From Oscillospiraceae bacterium (lineage in GTDB: Bacteria; Bacillota; Clostridia; Oscillospirales; Oscillospiraceae), in contig CAJTGJ010000026.1 of NCBI GenBank assembly GCA_910575695.1, forward strand, positions 1 to 43,007: a stretch of 43,007 nucleotides of DNA. The letters run 5' to 3'. Of this stretch, positions 7,848 to 15,749 are shown piece after piece (the first letter of the stretch is position 1; every line of letters starts with the position of its first letter). Under the pieces are notes generated by a model that was not told the DNA's origin, searched no databases, and saw nothing but the letters and a program-made list of their open reading frames with translations. The position numbers were made by a program, and so were the translations under genes.

Positions 7848-9677
7848 ATGCAGAACGAAAAATTACGCAACATCGCCATCATCGCCCACGTAGACCATGG
7901 CAAGACTACCCTGGTGGACGAAATGCTGAAGCAGGGCGGCATCTACCGGGAGAACCAGGCCACCGTGGAGCGGGTCATGGATTCAAACGATTTGGAGCGG
8001 GAGCGGGGCATTACCATCCTGGCCAAAAATACCGCCGTCCACTACAAGGACACCAAGATCAACATCGTGGACACCCCGGGCCACGCCGATTTCGGCGGCG
8101 AGGTGGAGCGCATCCTGAAAATGGTCAACGGCGTCATCCTGCTGGTGGACGCCGCCGAGGGCCCCATGCCCCAGACCCGGTTCGTGCTCAGCAAGGCTCT
8201 GGAGCTGGGCCACAGGGTCATCGTGGTGGTGAACAAGATCGACCGCCCCGACCAGCGCATCCACGAGGTCATGGACGAGGTGCTGGAGCTCCTGCTGGAT
8301 CTGAACGCCACTGACGAGCAGTTCGAGTCCCCCACCCTGTTCTGCTCCGGACGTCAGGGCACCGCCAGCTACTCCCCCGACCATCCGGGGACGGATCTGG
8401 TGCCCCTGTTCGAGACGATTCTGGACTATATCCCCGCCCCGGACTGCGACCCAGAGGCCCCCTTTCAGATGCTGGTGTCCTCCATCGACTACAACGAGTT
8501 CGTGGGCCGCATCGCCGTGGGCCGCATTGAGCGGGGCACGGTGAAGCAGAACCAGGAGATCGCGGTGTGCAACTACCACAAGCAGGACGAGGCCCCTAAA
8601 AAGGCCAAAGCCACCACCCTGTACACCTTTGACGGCCTGGCCCGCACCCCCGTCACCGAGGCCAGGGCCGGTGAGATCATCGCCATGAGCGGTATCGGGG
8701 ATATCACCATCGGCGACACCGTCTGTATTCCCTCCAATCCCGAGCCCATCGAGTTTGTGAAGATTTCCGCCCCCACCCTGGAGATGACCTTCTCCGTCAA
8801 CGACTCCCCCTTCGCCGGGAGGGAGGGCAAATACGTCACCAGCCGCCAGCTCCGGGACCGCCTGTTCCGGGAGACCCTCAAGGACGTGTCTCTGCGGGTC
8901 ACCGAGATGGACGCCTCCACCGACGCCTTCAACGTGGCTGGCCGCGGGGAAATGTCCCTGTCCATCCTCATCGAGACCATGCGCCGGGAGGGCTACGAGT
9001 TCCAGGTGTCTCCCCCCCGGGTGGTGTACCAGGAGGTGGAGGGCCAGAAGTGCGAGCCGGTGGAACGGGTGGTCATCGACGTGCCCGCCGACTGCGTGGG
9101 GGCCGTCATGGAGAAGCTGGGCAGCCGGAAGGGCGAGTTCCTTTCCATGGACCCCATCGGCAGCCGCACCAAGCTGGAGTTTTTGGTGCCCTCCCGGGGC
9201 CTGTTCGGCTACCGCAACGAGTTTTTGACGGACACCAAGGGCGAGGGCATCATGGCCTCCGTGTTCGAGAAATACGCCCCCTTCAAGGGGGATATCCAGC
9301 GCCGGAATACCGGCTCCCTGGTGGCCCACGAGACGGGCGAGTCCGTGACCTACGGCCTGTTCGCCGCCCAGGAGCGGGGCGCGCTGTTCATCGGCCCGGG
9401 CGTGCCTGTGTACGAGGGCATGGTGGTGGGCGTGTGCCCCAAGATGGAGGACATCTCCGTCAACGTGTGCAAGAAGAAGCAGCTCACCAATATGCGGGCC
9501 AGCGGCAGCGACGAAGCCCTGCGGCTGGTGCCCCCCAAGCAGCTCAGCCTGGAGCAGTGCCTGGAGTTCCTGGCGGACGACGAGCTTTTGGAGGTCACGC
9601 CGGAAAACCTGCGCCTGCGCAAGCGGATTTTGAACCACGAGAAGCGCATGAAAGCTCTGAAGGGCGGAAAAGCGTAA
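7848..9677 (+). CDS. typA: Ribosome-associated GTPase TypA/BipA
   Basis: This 609-residue protein has the usual TypA length and order: a G domain (G1 AHVDHGKTTLVD, DTPGHADF, NKIDRP), EF-G-like domains II, III and V, and the C-terminal domain ending EVTPENLRLRKRIL. TypA binds the ribosome and assists large-subunit assembly, chiefly at low temperature or under stress. The start at 7848 (MQNEKLRNIAIIAHVDHG) follows AGAAGG, and a longer frame to 7767 would overlap the promoter. It is a single-gene unit with its own promoter and a hairpin terminator. All GTPase motifs look intact. Confidence 0.97.
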   Translation: MQNEKLRNIAIIAHVDHGKTTLVDEMLKQGGIYRENQATVERVMDSNDLERERGITILAKNTAVHYKDTKINIVDTPGHADFGGEVERILKMVNGVILLVDAAEGPMPQTRFVLSKALELGHRVIVVVNKIDRPDQRIHEVMDEVLELLLDLNATDEQFESPTLFCSGRQGTASYSPDHPGTDLVPLFETILDYIPAPDCDPEAPFQMLVSSIDYNEFVGRIAVGRIERGTVKQNQEIAVCNYHKQDEAPKKAKATTLYTFDGLARTPVTEARAGEIIAMSGIGDITIGDTVCIPSNPEPIEFVKISAPTLEMTFSVNDSPFAGREGKYVTSRQLRDRLFRETLKDVSLRVTEMDASTDAFNVAGRGEMSLSILIETMRREGYEFQVSPPRVVYQEVEGQKCEPVERVVIDVPADCVGAVMEKLGSRKGEFLSMDPIGSRTKLEFLVPSRGLFGYRNEFLTDTKGEGIMASVFEKYAPFKGDIQRRNTGSLVAHETGESVTYGLFAAQERGALFIGPGVPVYEGMVVGVCPKMEDISVNVCKKKQLTNMRASGSDEALRLVPPKQLSLEQCLEFLADDELLEVTPENLRLRKRILNHEKRMKALKGGKA

Positions 9678-9684
9678 TAAAAGA

Positions 9685-9715
9685 GGAGCGGCAGGGCCAC
9701 AGGCCCTGCCGCTCC
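9685..9715 (+). terminator. Terminator after typA
   Basis: GGAGCGGCAGGGCC (9685-9698) pairs perfectly with 9702-9715 around ACA. The following T-rich stretch is weak (TTATGTTATT). It lies between two convergent genes and may serve both. Confidence 0.7.
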
Positions 9716-9720
9716 TTATG

Positions 9721-9891
9721 TTATTGCCTCTTTTTATGCTTCCATTTCTTGTATTCCCCGATAAGAATCGGAATATCAATCGCCAGCGCGATCAGAAAGA
9801 AAATCGCGGCGATTACATACAGCCTTGAGAAACCGCCTATAATCGTACCAGCCAGCAAGCACCAGGTAGCAATCGTTTCTTTTTTGGGCAT
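9721..9891 (-). CDS. Small membrane protein after the XpaC-like gene
   Basis: A 56-residue frame starts MPKKETIATWCLLAG, has two hydrophobic segments (about residues 7-17 and 22-44, perhaps a single hairpin), and ends in a basic tail KKWKHKKRQ. The ATG at 9891 lies 16 bases after the stop of the XpaC-like gene, with GGGGAAG upstream, so the two are probably cotranscribed. I do not recognise the family. The basic C-terminus suggests a cytoplasmic tail. It is shorter than most automatic length cut-offs and easy to miss. Confidence 0.6.
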   Translation of the reverse strand: MPKKETIATWCLLAGTIIGGFSRLYVIAAIFFLIALAIDIPILIGEYKKWKHKKRQ

Positions 9892-9907
9892 ATAAACTTC
9901 CCCAACC

Positions 9908-11410
9908 TTACAGCGTCATGGTAATCCCGCCCTCGTCGGACAGCCCATCCTTCTTGAGCATATTCTCCAGCACCTCCACGTCCGACGTGATATCCATGGC
10001 GTCGTCCTGGAACAGCTTGTCGAGCTGCTTCTCGAACCCGTACACCACCTGGTCCATCATATCTTCGATGCGCTTCTTGGCGGCGGAGATGTTCTCCCCC
10101 TCGATTCCCTGGGCGTCCAGCTGGGCGTAGGCCCGCAGGATTTTCAGGGTGGTGGGCAGGTAGTAGTTCAGGAAGGAGCGCAGCTGGCCCTCCTTGTTGG
10201 GGTGGGACTTCTGGTACTTCAGAATCTTCCCCGTGATCTCCTCGATGCGGTCGATCTTGGCGCTCATCACCGCGTCGGGGATCTGGTCGTTCACCTGCCG
10301 GATCTCCCGGAGGATATCGTCCTCCCGGGCGGCGGCCTCCTGGGGCGTCTCCTCGGGGGGCGCCTCCCGCTTTGGCTCGGGGGTGTGGTAGCCCATCTCG
10401 GTGAGGAACAGCTTGCCCTCCGCCAGATCCAGATACCCCGTGGGCAGGATGCCCTTGGCCAGCATCCGGCGCAGGTCCTTGCACAGCCGGCTTACGGACA
10501 CGCCGAAGGTGGCGGCCATATGGGCCAAAGGCACCTCCCGGTTGGCGCCGATGTAGGCCAGGTAATTCATGTAACGCTCACTGCGGCGGTTCATGTTGAT
10601 GCCGGAGAACAGCATCCCCAAACCACCGGCCAGGAACATCATGCACGCCAGCACGCCGATGAGCTCATCCGACCAGAAGTAGCCATAAAGCATACCCCTG
10701 AACACCTCTATCGACAAAGCCGCAGTACCCAGGGCGAAGATGGCGCTCATAATGCCGCCGCCGATGATGAAGCCCTTGCCCTCGACGGAATCCTTCATTG
10801 CCTGCCGATGGGCCTTCTGCCGGCGGGCCTCCGACGGGTCCCGGACGTTCCAGCTGTCGGGCTGGGCCTTCTGCGTCCAGGGCTCGGCCTTGGGCTGCTT
10901 CTTTTCCTGCTGGGGCTGGGCGGCCTGCTGCCGGCCGTCCTGATAGGAACTGGCTGCGGACCTCTGGCTGTTCTGCCCCGGCTGGGAGCCCTGGGGACGG
11001 TCCGCACCGCCCATCATCTGACTGCCCAGGTTGAGCAGATCGGCCACGGTGCTCCTGGCGGTGGAGGCGGCTTTCTGGGCCTCCTGGCGGTAGCGCTGCT
11101 TCTGCCTGTTGTCCATGGCCATCAGCTTGCGGATCAGCCAGATCACGGCGATGATCTGAGTGATGCCGCCGGTGGGCAGCAGGAACAGCACCGCGATGCC
11201 GATCCAGTCCCCGGAGCCGTTGTCCTGCTGGGGCGGCTTAGGCTGTCTGCCCCCGCCGAAGGGCGCTGTGCCCTTCCCTGCGTTATAGCTGTATTTGTAA
11301 TTATAGCGGTAGTTGTAGCCCTGCTGGTTTGGTCCCTGCTGGCCGGACCCCGGGCCGGAACTGCCCTGTGTCCCCCTGTTGTCGGGATCATAACGGTATT
11401 CATCCGCCAT
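9908..11410 (-). CDS. XpaC-like membrane protein (BCIP-hydrolysis family)
   Basis: The start at 11410 (MADEYRYDP) follows GGGAGG and gives 500 residues. The N-terminus is a Gly/Gln/Tyr-rich disordered stretch (YNYRYNYKYSYN at 32-43). Membrane segments lie at about 69-93, 213-236 and 249-270, with a Gln-rich cytoplasmic linker between the first two. After that comes a winged-helix-like segment (AHMAATFGVSVSRLCKDLRRML), then the helical C-terminus with LRSFLNYYLPTTLKILRAY, the signature of the XpaC/5-bromo-4-chloroindolyl phosphate hydrolysis family. Members are often near telA-like genes, though none is here. The true function of the family is unsettled; the name comes from an indirect phenotype. 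The gene has its own promoter, divergent from the feo operon. Confidence 0.75.
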   Translation of the reverse strand: MADEYRYDPDNRGTQGSSGPGSGQQGPNQQGYNYRYNYKYSYNAGKGTAPFGGGRQPKPPQQDNGSGDWIGIAVLFLLPTGGITQIIAVIWLIRKLMAMDNRQKQRYRQEAQKAASTARSTVADLLNLGSQMMGGADRPQGSQPGQNSQRSAASSYQDGRQQAAQPQQEKKQPKAEPWTQKAQPDSWNVRDPSEARRQKAHRQAMKDSVEGKGFIIGGGIMSAIFALGTAALSIEVFRGMLYGYFWSDELIGVLACMMFLAGGLGMLFSGINMNRRSERYMNYLAYIGANREVPLAHMAATFGVSVSRLCKDLRRMLAKGILPTGYLDLAEGKLFLTEMGYHTPEPKREAPPEETPQEAAAREDDILREIRQVNDQIPDAVMSAKIDRIEEITGKILKYQKSHPNKEGQLRSFLNYYLPTTLKILRAYAQLDAQGIEGENISAAKKRIEDMMDQVVYGFEKQLDKLFQDDAMDITSDVEVLENMLKKDGLSDEGGITMTL

Positions 11411-11467
11411 ACCTGTCCTCCCTTTCCCGAAGCCCCTGGCGGGGCGGCAAAAGTTCATGCGGATTCT

Positions 11468-11496
11468 ATTATATACTTTTGCTTCGGCGGTGTAAA
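11468..11496 (-). promoter_or_regulatory. Promoter of the XpaC-like gene
   Basis: Leftward TTTACA (11496-11491), 17-base spacer, TATAAT (11473-11468). It faces away from the feo promoter 45 bases to the right. Confidence 0.7.
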
Positions 11497-11531
11497 TAAG
11501 GAAAACCTTAATTTTTTTTGGAGATTTTCCA

Positions 11532-11569
11532 GGTTAGCTATTGACAACTTTGGTTAGCGGTGGTAAACT
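11532..11569 (+). promoter_or_regulatory. feo promoter with two GGTTAGC sites
   Basis: TTGACA (11541-11546), 17-base spacer, TAAACT (11564-11569). GGTTAGC occurs just upstream of the -35 (11532-11538) and again inside the spacer (11552-11558), 20 bases apart, or two helical turns. A third copy precedes feoB at 12087. TTAG-type half-sites are known for DtxR/IdeR-family metal regulators, so this is a candidate iron operator. Confidence 0.6.
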
Positions 11570-11620
11570 ACATTTCACCGATAATAAGCCAATGCATACT
11601 GACTATGGGAGGAGTGCGTT

Positions 11621-11833
11621 ATGATGCCGCTGACGATGGCAAAGCCTGGCGAGGAGGCCACAATCCTCAAGATCACTGGAAAGGACGAGGTGCGCCAGCA
11701 TCTGGCGGAGCTGGGCTTTGTTGTGGGTGGCATGGTCACTGTGATCAGCGAGATGGCGGGCAATCTCATCGTGCAGGTGAAGGCCAGCCGCGTGGCGCTG
11801 GACAGGTCCATGGCAAACCGTATCATGATTTAG
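11621..11833 (+). CDS. feoA: FeoA-type ferrous iron transport protein (first copy)
   Basis: This 70-residue SH3-like protein has the FeoA pattern: MPLTMAKPGEEATILKITG, HLAELGFVVGGMVTVI, and a terminal DRSMANRIMI. FeoA proteins dock on the cytoplasmic side of FeoB and are thought to modulate its transport. GGGAGGAG precedes the double ATG at 11621/11624; either could be used. The next feoA starts 17 bases after its stop. Paired small FeoA proteins before feoB are common in Clostridia, and this copy is more divergent from the classical FeoA than the second. Confidence 0.88.
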   Translation: MMPLTMAKPGEEATILKITGKDEVRQHLAELGFVVGGMVTVISEMAGNLIVQVKASRVALDRSMANRIMI

Positions 11834-11850
11834 GAAGGAGAAAAGAGGGT

Positions 11851-12072
11851 ATGAAAACGTTGCAGGACGCCAGGGTGGGCGAGAGCGTTACAGTGGCCCG
11901 GCTCCATGGGGAGGGCGCGGTAAAGCGCCGCATTATGGACATGGGCATCACAAAGGGCGTGGAAATTTACGTGCGCAAGGTGGCCCCCCTGGGGGACCCC
12001 ATGGAGCTCACCGTGCGGGGCTACGAGCTGTCTGTGCGCAAGGCGGACGCCGGGATGATCGAGATCGTCTGA
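11851..12072 (+). CDS. feoA: FeoA-type ferrous iron transport protein (second copy)
   Basis: A 73-residue FeoA: MKTLQDARVGESVTVARL, then KRRIMDMGITKGVEIYVRKVAPLGDP and a closing RKADAGMIEIV, which fits the canonical SH3-like fold better than the first copy. The start at 11851 has AGGAAGGAG about 10 bases upstream; the same frame extends to 11560 but would run through the promoter and the first feoA. It lies in the operon between the first feoA and feoB, 90 bases before the latter. It should act with FeoB at the inner face of the membrane. Confidence 0.92.
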   Translation: MKTLQDARVGESVTVARLHGEGAVKRRIMDMGITKGVEIYVRKVAPLGDPMELTVRGYELSVRKADAGMIEIV

Positions 12073-12086
12073 GTTTTTTGACCAAC

Positions 12087-12130
12087 GGTTAGCATAGCCT
12101 AATGCAGAGGGGAGGGACTTGCCCTCCCCT
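12087..12130 (+). promoter_or_regulatory. Third GGTTAGC site and intercistronic hairpin
   Basis: GGTTAGCATAGCCTAATGC (12087-12105) contains the third GGTTAGC and an imperfect inverted TTAG/CTAA pair. Directly after it, AGGGGAGGG (12108-12116) pairs perfectly with CCCTCCCCT (12122-12130). No U-tract follows, so the hairpin is more likely a processing or stability element than a terminator. Confidence 0.45.
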
Positions 12131-12162
12131 GTAAAATCAAAACCAGAAAGGAGAGAGACAGC

Positions 12163-14544
12163 ATGGATGTTAAAATTGCGCTGGCGGGCAACCCGAACTG
12201 CGGCAAAACCACCCTGTTCAATGCCCTGACCGGCTCCAACCAATACGTGGGCAACTGGCCCGGCGTCACCGTGGAGAAGAAGGAGGGCAGGCTGAAGGGC
12301 TACAAGGACGTGGTCATCCAGGACCTGCCCGGCATCTACTCCCTGTCCCCCTACACGCTGGAGGAAGTGGTGGCCCGGAATTACCTGGTGAAGGAACAGC
12401 CTGACGCCATTTTGAACATCGTGGACGGCACCAATATCGAGCGCAACCTGTACCTGACCACCCAGCTCATTGAGCTGGGCCTGCCCGTGGTGGTGGCGGT
12501 GAATATGATCGACCTGGTACGCAAAAACGGGGACAAAATCGACCTGGGCAAGCTGGGCAAGGCTCTGGGCTGTGAAGTGGTGGAGATGTCCGCGCTGAAG
12601 GGCGAGGGCGGTGCAGAGGCGGCGGAAAAGGCCATGGCTCTGGCCCAGAAGCATCAGGCCGGGGAACTGCCCCACGTGTTCACCGGAAGCGTGGAGCACG
12701 CCCTGGCCCACATCGAGGAATCCATCCAGGGCAGGGTCAGCGGCCGCTATCTGCGCTGGTACGCCATCAAGGTGTTCGAGCGGGACGAAAAGGTGCTGGA
12801 GGAGCTGGCCTTTGACGCCGGACTGAAGGCCCATATCGAGGAGCACATCACCGACTGCGAAACAGAGCTGGACGACGACGCGGAATCCATCATCACCAAC
12901 CAGCGGTACGCCTACATCAGCGGCGTGGTACATAAGGCGGTGGTGAAGAAGGCGGCGAAAAATTCCCTGTCCACCTCGGACAGGATCGACCAGGTGGTCA
13001 CCAACCGCATTGCGGCCCTGCCCATCTTTGTGGTGGTCATGTTCCTGATGTATTCCATCGCCATGGGCCCCTGGAAGGTGTCCATCGGCACCCACCTCAC
13101 CGACTGGGCCAACGACGGACTGTTCGGCGACGGCTGGCTGGTGCCCTTCGTGTCCGACGTGGAGGGCTGGGAGGACGCCTCCGGCGAGTTCGAGAACGCT
13201 GAAACCATCATCGCGGCCTACGAGAGCGGCGAGAGCGAGGTCTACTTCTACGACAACGAGACCGGCAGCACCGACACCGTGGAGGTGACCGAGGCGCTCT
13301 ACAACGAGGCCCTCGCCGTGGAGGAGCCTGACCCCGCTGACTACGGCGTGTGGGTACCCGGCATCCCCGTTGTCATCGAAAATGCGCTTCTGGCTATCAA
13401 CTGCAGCGATATTGTCATGTCCCTGGTGCTGGACGGCATCGTGGGCGGCGTGGGCGCGGTGCTGGGCTTTGTGCCCCAGATGCTGGTGCTGTTCCTGCTG
13501 CTGGCCATCCTGGAGGATGTGGGCTACATGGCCCGCGTGGCGTTCATTATGGATCGGATCTTCCGCCGGTTCGGACTGAGCGGCAAGTCCTTTATCCCCA
13601 TGCTGGTGGCCACCGGCTGCGGCGTGCCCGGCATCATGGCCTCCCGTACCATTGAGCAGGATCGGGATCGTAAGATGACCATCATGACCACCGGCTTTAT
13701 TCCCTGCGGCGCGAAAATGCCCATCATGATCATGTTTGCCGGGGCGCTGTTCGGCGGCTCCCCCCTGGTGACCACCTCCGCTTTCTTCATCGGCGTGGCT
13801 GCCGTGGTCGTCTCGGGCATCATCTTGAAGAAGTTCAAGGCCTTCGCCGGGGAGCCCGCTCCCTTCGTCATGGAGCTGCCCGCCTACCATGCCCCCTCTG
13901 TGGGCAACGTCCTGCGGGCCATGTGGGAGCGCGGCTGGTCCTTCATCAAGCGGGCTGGCACTGTGATTCTGCTGTCGTCCATCGTGCTGTGGTTCCTCCA
14001 GGGCTTTGGCTTTGAGAATGGGGCCTTTGGTTCCGTGGAGGACAACAACTATTCCCTGTTGGCCAGCATTGGCCGCTTGGTTGCCTGGATCTTCACCCCC
14101 CTGGGTTTCGGCAGCTGGCAGGCCACCGTAGCCACCGTCACCGGTTTGATTGCCAAGGAGGAGGTAGTGGGAACCTTCCCAGTGCTCTATCCGGGCAACC
14201 TGTCCGCCAACATCGCCGTGGCGTTCACCGGCATCTCCGCCTACTCCTTCATGATTTTCAACCTGCTGTGCGCTCCCTGCTTTGCCGCCATGGGAGCCAT
14301 CAAGCGCGAGATGAACAACGCCAAATGGACGTTTGCCGCCATCGGCTATATGTGCCTGTTTGCCTATGTCACCTCCCTGATCGTCTACCAGCTTGGCGGG
14401 CTGATCACCGGCGTGTTGTCCTTCAACCTGTTCACCATCGTGGCCGTCCTGCTGCTGGCCGGGCTGGCGTACCTGCTGTTCCGGCCCGCGCCCAAGCTGT
14501 CCGATACCGTTTCGGTGCGCAGCACCGAGGTCGGCAAGGTGTAA
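12163..14544 (+). CDS. feoB: Ferrous iron transporter FeoB
   Basis: This 793-residue protein has an N-terminal G domain (G1 GNPNCGKTT at 9-17, G3 DLPG at 54-57, G4 NMID at 114-117), a helical spacer, and a polytopic membrane part with the two gate signatures (GCGVPGIMASRTIEQ; GLIAKEEVVGTF). FeoB moves Fe2+ into the cell, driven or gated by GTP. Between the first membrane helix and the next, about residues 330-393 form a strongly acidic insertion rich in Glu, Asp and Tyr. It starts after LVPFVSD. The AAAGGAGAG before the ATG is strong. The gene follows two feoA genes and is followed 4 bases later by a FeoB-associated Cys-rich protein. Confidence 0.97.
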   Translation: MDVKIALAGNPNCGKTTLFNALTGSNQYVGNWPGVTVEKKEGRLKGYKDVVIQDLPGIYSLSPYTLEEVVARNYLVKEQPDAILNIVDGTNIERNLYLTTQLIELGLPVVVAVNMIDLVRKNGDKIDLGKLGKALGCEVVEMSALKGEGGAEAAEKAMALAQKHQAGELPHVFTGSVEHALAHIEESIQGRVSGRYLRWYAIKVFERDEKVLEELAFDAGLKAHIEEHITDCETELDDDAESIITNQRYAYISGVVHKAVVKKAAKNSLSTSDRIDQVVTNRIAALPIFVVVMFLMYSIAMGPWKVSIGTHLTDWANDGLFGDGWLVPFVSDVEGWEDASGEFENAETIIAAYESGESEVYFYDNETGSTDTVEVTEALYNEALAVEEPDPADYGVWVPGIPVVIENALLAINCSDIVMSLVLDGIVGGVGAVLGFVPQMLVLFLLLAILEDVGYMARVAFIMDRIFRRFGLSGKSFIPMLVATGCGVPGIMASRTIEQDRDRKMTIMTTGFIPCGAKMPIMIMFAGALFGGSPLVTTSAFFIGVAAVVVSGIILKKFKAFAGEPAPFVMELPAYHAPSVGNVLRAMWERGWSFIKRAGTVILLSSIVLWFLQGFGFENGAFGSVEDNNYSLLASIGRLVAWIFTPLGFGSWQATVATVTGLIAKEEVVGTFPVLYPGNLSANIAVAFTGISAYSFMIFNLLCAPCFAAMGAIKREMNNAKWTFAAIGYMCLFAYVTSLIVYQLGGLITGVLSFNLFTIVAVLLLAGLAYLLFRPAPKLSDTVSVRSTEVGKV

Positions 14545-14548
14545 CGCC

Positions 14549-14713
14549 ATGTTGGAATTTTTCAGCGAAAACTGGGGCAATATTCTGGTGCTGGCCCTGA
14601 TCGCCGCCGCTGCGGCGGGCATACTGCTCAGCGCCCGCCGGAAAAAGAAGTCCGGCTGCGGCGGAAGCTGCTGTGACTGCCCGTCCAGAGGGATCTGCCA
14701 CCCGGAAGAGTAA
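14549..14713 (+). CDS. FeoB-associated Cys-rich membrane protein
   Basis: This 54-residue protein has one N-terminal membrane helix (WGNILVLALIAAAAAGILL), a basic stop-transfer ARRKKK, and a Cys-rich tail CGGSCCDCPSRGIC. That is the pattern of the small FeoB-associated Cys-rich proteins placed after feoB in many Firmicutes; the cysteines may pass iron on the cytoplasmic side. The ATG at 14549 lies 4 bases after the feoB stop. It is the last gene of the operon. Confidence 0.88.
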   Translation: MLEFFSENWGNILVLALIAAAAAGILLSARRKKKSGCGGSCCDCPSRGICHPEE

Positions 14714-14859
14714 GACAGTCCCCCGGGAGAAAGTTATGATATGTCGACCGTTTTGCAGGGAAAGAGAGGCCCGGGAATGGAGATCCATTCTCCCCGTTGG
14801 TTGGTTGGGAAATTGTTGAGCAAGATCGAACAAGCACGGCAGCGGAAGGGTATATCTGC

Positions 14860-15045
14860 CTATGTGGAATACAAAATGATTTGTAACATATGGCAATAGC
14901 AGAGCTTCGTCCGCTTGGAACCTACCGTACCCACTACGCAGTCCATTTCCCAGTGCCCAAACGCTTCCCGGTCGTTAATCTCATCAATTGCGTTCCCCCT
15001 CAATTCAGCCTTTGACATTTCACAGGCCTGAAAGCAGCCCCGCAC
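14860..15045 (-). pseudogene. IS30-family transposase fragment
   Basis: The residues EINDREAFGHWEMDCVVG, followed by KRTKL, match the start of the IS30 catalytic domain (REEFGHWEMDCVVG), where the Asp is the first of the DDE triad. The upstream HTH part and the rest of the catalytic domain are absent. After KRTKL the likeness stops. It is an insertion scar between the feo operon and the terminator at 15037. The region 14714-14859 holds nothing else that I recognise. Confidence 0.7.
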
Positions 15046-15081
15046 AAGACCGGATACCAGTCATGTGCGGGGCCGTTTTAT
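15037..15081. terminator. Hairpin between feo/IS30 scar and trmO
   Basis: GCCCCGCACA (15037-15046) pairs perfectly with TGTGCGGGGC (15064-15073). Rightward it is followed by CGTTTTATT, so it fits as the feo operon terminator; leftward it lies just past the trmO stop with a poorer U-tract. Confidence 0.6.
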
Positions 15082-15749
15082 TCGCTTAAAATTTCTGTCA
15101 CGGCAAGTACGCCGTCCCGGACGCGGAACCTGACCTCCAGCCCCGCAAACCCAAAGCCGTACACCCGGTCCGGGTCGTTCTGGTAGGACGGCCTGGGGTC
15201 CTGGGCCAGCACGCCGGCCAGAGCCTCCCGGCAATGCTCCGGCACCCGCGCCAGAAGCCCGGGCGGGAACTCCACCTTCAGGCGGCCCTCCGGGGCCTCC
15301 CCGGCAAAGCCCCCCACCGCCTCGGAATGGCAGTCGGCGTAGGGCACGTAGGGCTTGATATCCAGGATGGGGGTGCCGTCCACCAGATCCGCCCCGGACA
15401 CATACAGCGCCGGACCGTCCGGGGTGGACAGCTCCACCCGTTCCAATCTGACGCAGGACAGCCCGATGGGGTTGGGCCGGAAGGGGGAGCGGGTGGCAAA
15501 CACGCCCAGGCGCTGGTTGCCGCCCAGGCGGGGAGGCCGCACCGTAGGCGACCACCCCGCCCGCTTGTTTTCCGAGAACTCCCAGATCAGCCACAGGTGG
15601 GAAAAGCCCTCAATGCCCCGCAGGGCGTCGGGTACGCGGTATTCCGGCTCGAAAACCACCGCGGCCCGCAGGCCCTCCACCAGCCCCGCCTGCCGGGGCA
15701 CGCCGAACTTGGTGGGGAACTGGGAGCGGATATGGGCAATGGGATCCAT
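15078..15749 (-). CDS. trmO: TrmO/TsaA-like tRNA m6t6A37 methyltransferase
   Basis: The 223-residue protein has the beta-barrel TsaA/TrmO domain: PIAHIRSQFPTKFGVPRQ, GFSHLWLIWEF, the family signature RSPFRPNPIGLS, and DLVDGTPILDIKPYVPY. A C-terminal domain with DPDRVYGFGF follows. TrmO uses S-adenosylmethionine to methylate t6A at position 37 of some tRNAs. The ATG at 15749 overlaps the HD-gene stop (ATGA), indicating translational coupling. The longer frame to 16124 is only the shadow of that upstream gene. Confidence 0.9.
   Translation of the reverse strand: MDPIAHIRSQFPTKFGVPRQAGLVEGLRAAVVFEPEYRVPDALRGIEGFSHLWLIWEFSENKRAGWSPTVRPPRLGGNQRLGVFATRSPFRPNPIGLSCVRLERVELSTPDGPALYVSGADLVDGTPILDIKPYVPYADCHSEAVGGFAGEAPEGRLKVEFPPGLLARVPEHCREALAGVLAQDPRPSYQNDPDRVYGFGFAGLEVRFRVRDGVLAVTEILSE

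Noticed and set aside
7983..9779. A 598-codon leftward open frame across typA
   Set aside because: It is the mirror of typA in a GC-rich gene. Its composition (His, Gly, Leu, Gln rich) is that of a shadow frame and it has no ribosome-binding site or domain.
11830..14622. A 930-codon leftward open frame opposite feoB
   Set aside because: It is antisense to feoB and the second feoA along their full length. The translation is His/Gly/Gln-rich without domains. The rightward frame has all FeoB motifs.
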